Source of the DNA: Anthonomus grandis grandis
Taxonomy: Eukaryota; Arthropoda; Insecta; Coleoptera; Curculionidae
Direction of reading: 5' to 3'
Assembly (NCBI RefSeq): GCF_022605725.1
Contig: NC_065554.1
Location: forward strand, 14,031,100 to 14,095,099
DNA: 64,000 bases
Shown here: positions 11,743-22,699 of the stretch, one piece after another
How the letters are laid out: each line of letters opens with the position of its first letter
Position numbering within the stretch: the stretch's first letter is position 1
Notes under the pieces: generated by a model
The model's input: the letters and a program-made list of their open reading frames with translations, nothing else
What the model was told of the DNA's origin: nothing
Databases searched by the model: none
Translations under genes and position numbers: made by a program

Positions 11743-11792
11743 CTATATACTATATATATATATACTATATACTATATATATATACTATATAT
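11712..11792. repeat. (TA)n microsatellite with TACTATATAC interruptions
   Basis: A run of TA dinucleotides broken by a repeated ACTATATACTATATAT unit, about 80 bases. It lies in a zinc-finger gene intron. Confidence 0.9.
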
Positions 11793-12187
11793 CTTAGACC
11801 GGAGTCAGATGGTCGCATGAGACACAAATAGATTATAGTGGCTCTTTCACAAGCATTATGTTTTCCAAAACGATATACATGACATAGTCAACAAACATAA
11901 ATGTATGTATTACATTATCCCAATGTATAATGTATGTATCCCATACAAAGAAATGGTCTAAAATAAAATTATTAATTTATCTAGAGATACATAATTCAAA
12001 AAGTTAAGCAAAAGTGATGAATTTGTTTTTTAGCAAATATTTCCTTGATTTTCAGTCCTAAATAAATAGCGTGTGCTTCGAAGCATCGGACTTGTTGATT
12101 CAGTAGTTTTAAGAATAAAATTATCAGAGAAATTAAATTACAATACAGAACGAAAATATAAGTTTAACTTAAATCTACTTAACATAC

Positions 12188-12241
12188 CTCTTTCAGAAGA
12201 ATCACTTCTTTCAATCATTTGATGCCTATTCAAAGTTGAGT
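12188..12241 (-). CDS. Zinc-finger gene, internal exon (54 nt)
   Basis: Acceptor TATTTTACTTACAG and donor GAG|GTATGTT are both strong. It encodes (D)STLNRHQMIERSDSSER. Its first two bases complete a codon with the G left by the 12325 exon (GAC, Asp) and it ends with one base, matching the 10647 exon. It is a linker with no recognised domain. Confidence 0.75.
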
Positions 12242-12324
12242 CTGTAAGTAAAATAATTAATAAGTGAGTATTTCATCCAGTTGTAATTAATATTTTATTG
12301 AGCTTTATGTAAACACTTAGGTAC

Positions 12325-12453
12325 CTCTAATTTGTTGCACAACCCTTGATCGGGATCTCCGTAGTTTCAGTACATGTTCTTTCGATTCTTTATGATTTTT
12401 AAGTTCTTCACTTGTTAAGAAGCTTTGGACACATTCTAGGCATTTTAAATTAT
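12325..12453 (-). CDS. Zinc-finger gene, exon encoding a C2H2 finger (129 nt)
   Basis: Acceptor ATTATTTCTAG and donor GAG|GTACCT. The exon reads NLKCLECVQSFLTSEELKNH then KESKEHVLKLRR. C-x2-C-x12-H-x5-H with the conserved F and L positions is a single C2H2 zinc finger, followed by a basic Arg-rich stretch (LRRSRSRVVQQIR). Phase 2 bases in and 1 base out agree with both neighbouring exons. A DNA- or RNA-binding role, probably nuclear, is inferred from the finger and the basic tail. Confidence 0.8.
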
Positions 12454-13203
12454 CTAGAAATAATAATTATTACAATTAAATAAAGAGATATTTGCAGACT
12501 GTATAGTTATTGCAATCTATTTTAAACCCAGTAGATTTAAATCGGTAAAAAGACTATTTTGTTTTTCTTTTTTAAATTACGTTTTTTGGTTTCATTTATT
12601 TATTTGTCAAATCAAAAAATTAAAATTAATGAATAATAAGTGAGGAAAGCTCTGCGTTTTAAATGGAAATAACAGAAAAATTAAATACAATAAGAAACAA
12701 TAAAGAAATTAAATAAAAAATCAGAGACACATGTCACATTTTAGGAAACATTAAGGAAATAATCGTACAGTGAAGCATAAGGTGAATTGCTCCATTACTT
12801 CGTCAGTGGTAAATTCCTTTTTTAGATTATTTATATAGGAGAGAGGATTAGGATGTTAAGATTGATGTTTACTGTGCTGACTCATTGAATATATGGCCTA
12901 TCAAAAAAGCCTATCAAAGCACTTACGGCTTTAAATGTCAACATTTAAAAAAATCCTCGGACCCATATGCCTTTGATATAAAGCAATCAGGCAGGTTTAA
13001 TTGGTAACTCTTAAACGCCAATAGCATAAATATAAACCATATATTTCCATGAAAGTGTCAGGCTTTAGATCTTAGGCCCTTTTTCACATACCTTTTTGAT
13101 GAAATTGGCACTTTTAGATCGCTTTTGAACCCACTTAGTAAACAAACTGGTAAAAAGTCAAACGGTCAAAGATTAATTGTCACAGTCAATTATGGTTGCT
13201 GTC
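12454..13203. other. Intron sequence, no feature seen
   Basis: AT-rich intronic sequence of the zinc-finger gene. No open frame or clear repeat before the tandem array starting at 13204. Confidence 0.4.
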
Positions 13204-13590
13204 GCAGTCAAGTTGAGTTACTATCACCGAGATATAGTATATGAGTCGAAGTGAAAAGCTGCTCACGAGTTACCCCTATTTCCATTAGTCCTTAGATTTT
13301 CATATCGGTCTCTTCCAGACTTGATGACCAATTACACGTTCAAGAATTGCAGTACACAGTCAAGTTGAGTCATTGTTGTCGAAATGTAGTATGTGCGTCG
13401 AATCTCCAGCAGTAGTAAGAAATGTGAGACATTGCTCACAAGCTATTAGTCCTTAATTCTTTCTAGACTGTTACTGACCGATTACATGTCCAAGAGTTTC
13501 AGTGCGCATTCGAGTTGAGTCATTGTCGGAGAACGTGTGCGAGTCAAGTCGCGTGAGAAAAGTAAGAAGTTACTCATGGAGTTTTACTTC
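13204..13590. repeat. Diverged ~150-bp tandem repeat, about 2.6 units
   Basis: CAAGTTGAGT recurs at 13209 and 13361 and as CGAGTTGAGT at 13511, a period of 150-152 bases. Other parts keep the same order in each unit: GTGCGTCGA-like, GCTCACAAG/GCTCACGAG, TTAGTCCTTA, and ACCGATTACATGTCCAAGA-like blocks. The units are clearly related but differ at many positions, as in an old satellite-like duplication. GC content is higher than in the flanks. Confidence 0.75.
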
Positions 13591-13599
13591 ACTCTTAAT

Positions 13600-14816
13600 T
13601 AGTAAAACAAGTTTTTTTCCTTTATTTTCTTATTTTTGGAGGTAATGTATGTTACATTTCGCATTGTAAAGCTTGTTTCATTTATTACATTAATTGATTT
13701 AGCACTATATTAGCAGAGGTCAGAGGTTATTTAGGGAAGAAGCTATCTAGCAGTTTGCCGCGAATAATATTACTTTGATATATAGAATGAAATTTTCCTG
13801 TTTTTTTTTTCGAAATAATGGAAAACGGGGTAATATAAAACTAAAAAGTAATTTTTGTACCATGGATGGAAATAGTGCTATAGTTGGAACCTTTAGATTA
13901 AAACTCCAGTTTTAATTTAATAGGGTTAAAGTCGATTAGAAAAAAAGTCGCTATATTGATTTTCTACAAAAATTAAAATAAAATTATAATATTAAACGAA
14001 TATTAAGAATCTTTAAGAAAGCATTTATTAGAATTTTTAAGTGGTGTTCCACTGAGGGTAGGGGTTAAAGTCATTTCACATAATATTTAATTTATTTGGT
14101 TGAAGACTGAAAACTGAAAATTCAACCTTTTGGAAATACTGCTGTCTTTTGTATCAACTATAAAATGAGATAAAACTGTTCAGTATTCGGTCTACTTTTG
14201 ATAAATTAATAACTATTAGAATATTATGATAGTAATTTGTATTTAAAATTATAGACACAACATCAAATAAAGGGAAAAATTTATTAATTTTGAAAAAAAA
14301 ATCAAAACTTAAAAACAATAAGATTTATAAATTTTCAAGTATTTTCTCATTTTTTTAATATTAGTACAGAATCTGATGACATGAAATTTATTTCATCGGT
14401 CAATTAAGAATTTAATTATGGAAAAATTCTCTTACAATTTGCATTATACCCACAAAAAGAATAAATTTTATTTCATTAATTCAGATAATATTGGCTGATT
14501 AAAGAGATGAATAGTATATTCCACTTCTACCCAATCTAGTATCCCAGTATTTCATAAAGTAATATTAAGTCAAAAATCTTTTTTAAAATAAAATTCTTTC
14601 AACAGCAAATAACATCGAATGCATATTTTCCTTAAATACATAGGTCAAATCACGAATTCCTTCAGTATTTTTGTTCAACATAATGAATACTTCTGATATA
14701 TTGGGACCCTAGTTATGCATGTGATGGGATCTCAGAAACACTAAAAGCTAGCAAAAACAGTTAATGATATCTACATTTTTTTATATTTCGATTGCATATA
14801 ACCATCACGTAAATCC
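13600..14816. other. Intron sequence, no feature seen
   Basis: Very AT-rich sequence between the tandem repeat and a MITE. I see nothing coding or clearly repetitive. Confidence 0.4.
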
Positions 14817-14948
14817 TAGTATAGTTTACTCCACCAATAATCTATTTTGCGATATCGTTTATCATTAAAAGTGGAGTGGTGGAGCCTTTTAGCGGCACCT
14901 TTAACTGATTAACCGTGAAATAGAATATTGGCGGAGCCAACTATACCA
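14817..14948. mobile_element. Short TIR element (MITE-like), 132 bp
   Basis: The left end TAGTATAGTTTACTCC and the right end (inverse strand) TGGTATAGTTGGCTCC begin imperfect inverted repeats of about 35 bases that continue through CACCAAT/CGCCAAT and a CTATTT block. No coding capacity. The size and structure fit a MITE. I cannot assign the superfamily and see no certain target duplication. Confidence 0.65.
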
Positions 14949-15580
14949 GCATCAATAAAATGACCTTCTTTTTATGAATTTATTTAAGAATGGTCATAAT
15001 TTGAGACATGATTGCCAATTTATTATTATAATAGCATAAGTGTAGTTTATGTTATTTGTATTAATAATAATAGGCCGATTCGATGCTTTCTAAACGGTGT
15101 TTCAATAGGAACGCCAGATTTGAATTTCGCGCCATGTTTGATAGTCATAATGTCACATGATTTTTATGTGACAGATCGACAGTTGACATACAGAAGTTAG
15201 TAAACGTGGAGCACAGCTCCATGAAATTTGATTCGACAAAACGGAATTTCGGACGGCGGCCATCTTAGGGTGACTTGACATTAGGAAAATTTGACAGTAG
15301 TAATGTTAGAGATACTTTTGACGTTGATTTTTTTATTTATATTTTGGTAAGGCGTCGCCTCGTGGCCGTGGGTCAAGAAAAATTTGCAGAAATGAATGGC
15401 TGTCTATTTACAGTAATTTCTAGTTTCAAGTTATATTTTTTGTGGAATTAGGAGGTAAAATTTGGAATGGGGTAAGTTAGTACAGTTTGTTAGTTAAATA
15501 GTACACATATGCACGTATTCATTTACTATTATTTATATAATTACTCCTTAGTTCCTTATCAATACTATCAGAGTTTGCTC

Positions 15581-15626
15581 CAATATTTCAATTTGAATAT
15601 TGATAAATATTCAAATTGAAATATTG
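15581..15626. repeat. Perfect 21-bp palindrome with GATA loop
   Basis: Arms 15581-15601 and 15606-15626 (AATATTTCAATTTGAATATT type) are exact reverse complements around a 4-base GATA loop. Confidence 0.85.
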
Positions 15627-16327
15627 AATTTTTCCAGATGATTAAATAATATATTTTTGTGTATATAAAATGATACAGTTGTATTTTATTTTTATACCTG
15701 TAATTTAAAGAGACAATAGTACGAAATTAAGTAATATTTTTTTTTGTATATGATATATGTGTATCAATATTAGCTGAGGACATTTAGTATTTTTTCAAGT
15801 AAAAAAAAAATTTTTAATGGTACGACGGTTTTTCCTTTTTGTTTCAAAAGTTAAATTTGCAGGTTATCTTCTATACATATTTGCCCAATTTCAAAAACTA
15901 CATTAAATTGCAGTCACCTGGTGTTCTTTTGGTTTATAGATTTGTATATGGAAAATTTGTTTCTTTTAATGCAAATTCTTTTTATATTTTTTGTAACATA
16001 AGAAATATAAAAAGGAAATGTGATAGAACAAGCATTGATGACAACCTGTTTTAATACCTGAGTGGAATACCCGCAGGTTGTGACATTTAGTAGTTTTCTT
16101 AAGTTGGGTCCGTCTTAGAATTCGAATTTTTCGCGCTATATTCAAATTTGGTGCCGGATTTGACCACGCCTTCTTTCAAATCTGATTGGTTAGAGGGGTT
16201 GCCAATAGTTATGGCTTACAAATATCAAAATTAGTTCGAAATATTGCACCTTCAGTAGAGGGCATTTCTTCGCGTTAACACGGCAACCCGCATTTTTCTG
16301 TATATTTGTGTTGTGTGATGGAGCATT

Positions 16328-18376
16328 AAAGTCCAGTTCAGAGATCTATTAGAATCTTTGATATGCCGCGAATAGTCCGTGTGCCGGTGTTTCTTGTATT
16401 GTAACATGGCATGTTTGTTTAAATCGCAAAATTTTATGTGGAAAGAGTCATGCAGTAATATCCTAAGCGATATTTAATCGTTCCATCAAATAAATAAATA
16501 GTTTAAACATTTTTTTTAAATTTATACATTTGATTTGTAAGATTTGACAACAGATACCCACGTACTATTTTCTTAGATGTCTGACCCCAGTCGCAGTCAC
16601 TGAAGCGTGAAAAGTTGCACAGGTCCGGCCTTAAAATTTATTTGTATCTAAAATTTTATTATTCGGGATTTTTGGGTTTGGTTTTATAAAGTTAGAAATT
16701 CAGAATAATTAATAGAAAATATTTAATTAAAAGATAAGATTTAAGTAAATCAAATTATTTTAACCAAAAATTTTCATTTAATAAGTTTAGTATTTCAGTA
16801 ATCAGTGGGGTGTTTATAATAAGTGATGCGAGAATAGGTGGTAGAAAGTACTTAGGCCTATTTATTCTCTGGATTAAGGCATTAAACATTTACTTTTTGA
16901 TACAAAAGGGTAAAATGTTTTGGTTTGTCTTCAAATTATATAAATTTCCTTTTTGTGGGTATTGAGATTTAGGTATTATACCAAAACAAATCCTGGGTAA
17001 GAACTGATAATTAAATTATGTTCTTTTGAGTATTGACTTATTAAGTGTAGTTATGGTTATAGCTTAGGTATCATCAGCATATTCAGAATTCCTCACATTT
17101 AGTAAATCAACAGTGTATATTAGGAGAAGTAAAAGATCAAGGTTTGACCCTTATGGCACATCCGAATCAATACGTTTAGCGTAAGAGAAAATATTATTAA
17201 ATGACAAACACAACATTATTAAAAACATAGTACTAATTTTACAATGAACAATCCATACCATCAAATTCTTTTGAATAATCGAGATTAATATGATTAATAT
17301 TTTATTTATCGATTGTTAGCAGGTTAAATGGTTTCCTTACTTTGTGATTTTACTGTTACATTTTGTTAAATTTGAGGCAGTAGGGTAAAACCACAAATAA
17401 AATAGAAAATGTACGTTTTTATGTTATAATTGTTATTTGTTAGTCTAATTTTAATAACACAGCTTTAATAAATAAGACTTTTTGATATAATGAAGTTTTA
17501 ACCCTACATTTGTGATATAAACAGTGAGAGTGATAAGTTACAAAAATAAACAATTTAATTTATTGAAGATTCTAACTTGAAATAAAAATAGCTATCTTTT
17601 AAATTTAAAAACCAAATACTATGCCTATAATTTGGGCATTTTTTTTTTAAATCTTAAAGCAACACATGGCAAAAATATCTTTCATTATTTGTCAATTGTA
17701 AAATTTTGTTTGTTTGTTTTGGCAGTGTATAGTATTTCCATAAAATTTTATTTTCAATAACAGGCGATTGAGTGGATTCCACGCATGTTTTTGTCAATTT
17801 TGGGCAGTAAAATCATCATGGGTCTATTTTAAATTTAATGAATTAACATATTATAGTATAGAAAATTTGATTATTTTCTAAAAGTTTTTTTTTTTAATTT
17901 AGTAGATTGAGTTATTTTTATATATTTTTTTTTTGAACTCTAGATTTTAGGCAATTTATATATTTATTTTTTGTGAGACAATTGTAAAATTAAAACTATT
18001 TGTAAAATTTTTTTGTATCTCGTGTAATTGGGTGTCCTATCTGTTTGAAATATATTACAAATTATTTTTATTTATTATTAATTTACTTGCTTGAAATAAT
18101 TCAAATTTAATTCGAGGCTAGATTTATTTTATATATTTATTTATTTATCAATTACCACGGACTAAAATATTTTGATTTGATATTATTTGATATTATTTTC
18201 TTGTGATATTATTTTCTTTCTAAAAATTGACATTTTCGAAAGAAAAATAAAAAATATTGTAAAACATGTGGTTTTACGTATATTTAAAATGATTTCATAG
18301 ATAAATTATATAAAATTTTGCCATTTAGACATCTGCGACACATCAAAGATTCTAATAGATCTCTGAACTGGACTTT
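16328..18376. mobile_element. 2.05-kb non-autonomous element with 35-bp terminal inverted repeats
   Basis: The 35 bases at 16328-16362 (beginning AAAGTCCAGTTCAGAG) are found in exact inverse at 18342-18376, and similarity continues imperfectly for about 12 further bases inside (ATGCCGCGAAT versus GTGTCGCAGAT). The 2 kb between them is extremely AT-rich and has no supportable open frame. This is the structure of a non-autonomous DNA transposon. No target-site duplication is obvious. Confidence 0.75.
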
Positions 18377-18439
18377 ACACGATACAACAACGCATCCTAA
18401 TTGTCAAATATTATTATCAAAATGGTGAAAACAAAAGTT

Positions 18440-19310
18440 TAATTGCAATCGTAAAGTGCGTTCAATGTTCGGCCGAAATAATGTGCCTAATTCTTTTACT
18501 GCGAAAAGAATAATTAAAAAAGTCGAAAGTAGTGGTTCGGTTAGTGATGTGAAATACACGATACGAGCTCGTAGAGATTGTTCAGAACAAAAAATCACGA
18601 CATTTCGCGAGAGTGGTGCAGAAAAATCAGAGACGTTAATTATTCATTAACACAAGAATTAGACCAACAGGCACTCTTCAGTGAAATCTCACTAAAGATT
18701 TACAGCTGTATATCTCCAAAATCCCAACCCAACCCAACAGATTCAACAACTTGAACAACAACTGAATCAGCAACGTGCTGATTTTGCAAATATAATAATT
18801 TTCAGTGATCAGGCTCATTTTCAGCTCGATGACATTAATAGGCAAAACTGTCACATTTGGAGATTAAGAAATTCACGAATGATTCATCAGAAAGCAATAC
18901 ATCGATAATGCATGGTGTGTATTATAGAAACATTGACGTTCTTGCACGAGTTTGCTCCTGGTCGTGTCATTTTCCGATTTGGTGACCAGAATTGTCCTCT
19001 ACGCTCTTGTGATTTAACGCCTTTAGACTTCTAGCTGTGGGGTTATCTGAAGTCACAGATTTATTCCAATAAGTCTGCAAGCATCGAAGTATTGAAAGGC
19101 GAAATTAGACGCTGTATCAATGAAATACCACCACATGTATACAATAACATTATTGAAAATGTCGTCAAAAGGGCACGCATATACCAGCAAACCCGTAGCT
19201 GCCATTTACAAAACATTTTTTTCATACATAATTCCCAAATGTTTATTTTTTAATTTAATAAATATTTCAATACTTTGCTACAGAAGACCATATTTTATTA
19301 AACACTGAAA
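18440..19310 (+). pseudogene. Tc1/mariner-like transposase relic
   Basis: 18456-18650 reads a helix-turn-helix N-terminus (FGRNNVPNSFTAKRIIKKVE, then SGSVSDVKY). Further on, in shifting frames, the catalytic region appears (SDQAHFQLDDINRQN, then LTPLDF*LWGYLKSQIYSN) and a C-terminus ending IENVVKRARIYQ. The order and the DFFLWGYLK-type motif are those of Tc1/mariner-like DDE transposases of insects. Stops and frameshifts make it dead. Confidence 0.75.
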
Positions 19311-19444
19311 CATTGGGCTGTTATTGAAAGAGAAATAGTAATTTTTAATAATTTTATTAATAAATCTATAAGACCCACTATGTTACAACAATTTTTTCAA
19401 TACTTAATAGTTATTAAATGTAATAATATAATAATATTTTTTAC

Positions 19445-19531
19445 CTGTTCCTTCTGCTGATGTCTCTTCTGTTTCCTCCTCTGAGTCATCGGTAAGTCTA
19501 AGGCAAACCTCGTCACCGTGCACATTTTCTT
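19445..19531 (-). CDS. Zinc-finger gene, acidic exon (87 nt)
   Basis: Acceptor ATTTTTTAG and donor ACAG|GTAAAA. It encodes ENVHGDEVCLRLTDDSEEET followed by EETSAEGT, a strongly acidic Ser/Thr/Glu-rich segment. It leaves one base (G) that joins AT of the 12453 exon to give Asp, keeping the frame. It enters with two bases, so at least one upstream exon ending in phase 1 must exist. I did not find it above 19531. The intron below (12454-19444) holds the tandem repeat, MITE, TIR element and mariner relic. Confidence 0.7.
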
Positions 19532-21769
19532 CTAAAAAATGATATAATTTTTTTTTTAATGGAACCGAAGAACGTCGACGTCTAAGATGTTTAGCAAATG
19601 CTTATCAGTTTCTTTTAAATAAAAATGCATCGACTTCTAATGTAGTATTGACCTACTAAGTAGAAAGGGAAAAATTCAACCATATTTTTTTATTTATATG
19701 ACATTTAATTGTAAATATCTATAATAATGATAATATAAATAATAAAAAATTCTCATTAAAATATAAAACTACAGTTGCTGAAGATGAAAGCTGATTAATT
19801 TCCTATATTTAAAATACTTTAAAAATTTTATATAAAATAAATATTATTTAAAGGTGAATTTCAAAAGCAATTTGTACAGCATACCAACAATAGTCTAAAA
19901 ATTATAAGATCTGGAAAAGCGCTTGGGTTTATTAGATTAATGCAACACGCAAGGAATTTTCATTAGATATATGATTTTCATTTTATTTATTTTAAGCACG
20001 ATCCATTCCTATTATGTTACCCTTATGCTATTAAACACATCCCCAAAGCTTTATTTTTCCTCTGCCGTATTTTAAAGTATTTATTTTATTTTCTCCACAT
20101 CATTTTCTATACATCTTGCAAATCATCCACCTTCATCTTTAAAAAGATTATCTTTGTCTCCTTAGCCCAAACATATTTTTTCAGTTGTGTATACTTTACA
20201 GCAATTAATATATTCTCTTGCAAACTTTCGTAGAGGTGTCTTAAAATGATTCTCGAAGATATTGCGATTTCTGGAGGAAGTGGAGGAAGCTGGTGATAAC
20301 TATATCATGAACAAATTTTTTTAAACCACTTTACCAATATCTTTCTTCTCCGTTTTTCGAATATTGTTCTTCATGTTCTTACTAATTCGCCCATGGTACT
20401 TACATATGTCTCATGGTCTTAAAAAATTTTTTATCGCGCCGAACATTTTGTTTGATTAGCAACAATTAATAATGCTTTCGTATAGTAAAGTGGTAATAAT
20501 TAAAAATATTTATTTAGCCGATGATTACCTGAACATTATTTTTTTCTATATTGTTTCATTTTCTTGAGTAATTTCAGCTTAGTCATATTGTACTAAGGTA
20601 AAAAGTAATACCTGTATTTAAGATGACAAAATGCAGAAAGATTTGTTATTTTTTTCAATATTCATGAATTTTTTTTCATGAATGAATTCACCATGAATGA
20701 ATTCATGGTGCACCTCTAAAGTAAATTGAAAATTTTAAAGGTAAATAGGAATTTGTGTAAGGTACCGTGTTTCAAATATTACAAAAAATCAGGTTGGTAC
20801 TGAGGGCAAATTTCTATTGTTGGTTATTCCTATGTCAAAACGTCAGGAAATATATCAATGCGATACATCATTTGAAAAGGAATAAAAAACGCTATTAAAA
20901 ATATAATATAAAATCTAGGCTCTATTTGAAAAAGTTAAGTTGATAGTTGTTGTCGAAACGCCAAACGTCATACAATAAATTTGGAGCTCTAATATTGTAG
21001 AGCAGAAATATTTATAAATTTTCCAATTTAACCTATTTACTTATGATATTAAAATTAATAGAAGAGATTTAATTTTGACATAAGAAAATTACTAAATATA
21101 TATTAAATCGAATTGGGGGGACAGTGGGTAACCAAGGAAGCTATTGTTCAGATAGTTCCCTGATCCGTTTTGGTGCAGCGAGGGCTACTAGAGGCTAATA
21201 ATTTTCGACTATCCAATGATGCGCTCCGGTCTAAAAATTTGAAAAGAGCGCGCCTAAGGGCTATCATTCAATGAAGTGCTATAAAGTTTTTGCCTTCTAT
21301 CTATGATACTCCGAGTCTGGAGCCGTTTGTATACCAGATGATCCTCCTGTTTACTGATGCAGGCCCTGCCACTCCTCTCTGTCTGTCAATGAGTCACAAA
21401 GCTCTTATAGTAGAGTGTCGCAGATACAATATAATCACCCCATAAAAAATAAGACATTCTATATGATCTGCGACTAGATTTAGGCATAGCCAGTGTCACC
21501 GGGAGTTCACTAAGGATATGTGGTCGGAACACAGTTCTCATTGCCTCAAAATGTATTCGTATTGCAAAGTCCAGGGGCGGAAAATTCAACAGAGTCACAG
21601 CTAGTCTTCTTTATCCTGACATCTGCTTATAATCGTACTGATCCTGGACTATTTGAGTTTCATGCCTGCCATTCAGCAATAGAAGATGTGTAAAAATTAC
21701 GTCTCCTTATGAAAAAAAGAACATTTTGGATTATTTTGGGATTAATATATATTTAATTTAAATATACAT
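19532..21769. other. Intergenic or 5' intron, no gene seen
   Basis: AT-rich. A tiny non-LTR-like remnant (SGKALGFIRLMQHARNF on the plus strand near 19905) and a short palindrome near 20690 (CACCATGAAT..ATTCATGGTG) are the only structures seen. 21120-21600 is more GC-rich and may be a decayed coding element, but no frame is recognisable. Confidence 0.35.
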
Positions 21770-22690
21770 TTGACACTATCAATCATGATATACTGTGTTT
21801 AAAACTGAAATACTCTGGTTTTGGTGGTGGTGCTAATAACCTCATAAGGAGCTACCTTGTGGACAGAGTACAGAAGATTGTTTGTAATGGCATCTCATCA
21901 GATCCTGTTGTGGTATCGCCAGGAGTTCCTCAGGGTAAGGTTTTGAGCTCTTTGTTGTTTTCTCTTTACACTGTTGACATTTTAAAATATCTTAATTTTA
22001 TGTATACACATCAATACGCTGACGACATTCAATTATATTCCAGTTTTTATATTCAAGACACCGAGGTGGCAGAACGCCGCATAAATCGGGACATTCATGC
22101 TATGATGGATATATCTGCATCCCACTGTCTAAAGTGAAATGAGGTAAACCCAGATTTTAATGTTTTGTGAACGTGCTGCTCAACAACTCTCTATTAACAT
22201 TGTTTTGAATAATATTAACTTTTCTGATAATTGTAAAAATCTTGGGGTTATAATTGATAGTGAAATAAGAGAAAAAAATAAAGTAAGTAAATAATACATA
22301 ATTTTTTTTTTAAATATGTATTACTGTGTACTTGTTTAAGATTTTATGATCTTAGGAAATATGACTACGTCACAAAAATATACAAACATTCACGATAGTT
22401 TAAATTTCAAGAACGATTAACCATTTAAATACAGCACTCTACAAATTTGTTAATAATAAACAACCTAGATATCTAAGTTGGTGAGGAGATCTAATGTTTA
22501 TGAATTAAATACTCGAAACTCTGTAAGTTTATTTATCCCAAATACAAAACGTTATTATTGCAATGATTCTAAGCTTCAATACTGTTAAATATTATAATTT
22601 ATTGCCTGATAACATCAAACACTGCTGGACTATATATCGCTTTAAAGTACATACGTCCTATCCCTTAAAACATAAAATCACTTAAATACT
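21770..22690 (+). pseudogene. Non-LTR retrotransposon reverse transcriptase relic
   Basis: 21770-22137 reads the catalytic palm: FDTINHDILCLKLKYSGFGG, then VSPGVPQGKVLSSLLFSLYT and HQYADDIQLYSS with the catalytic YADD. After a stop, fragments of the thumb and C-terminus follow (LYKFVNNKQPRYLS near 22440, YYNLLPDNIKHCW near 22600). The arrangement suggests a Jockey/CR1-like element. Endonuclease sequence was not seen upstream. Confidence 0.75.
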
Positions 22691-22699
22691 ATTATTGTC

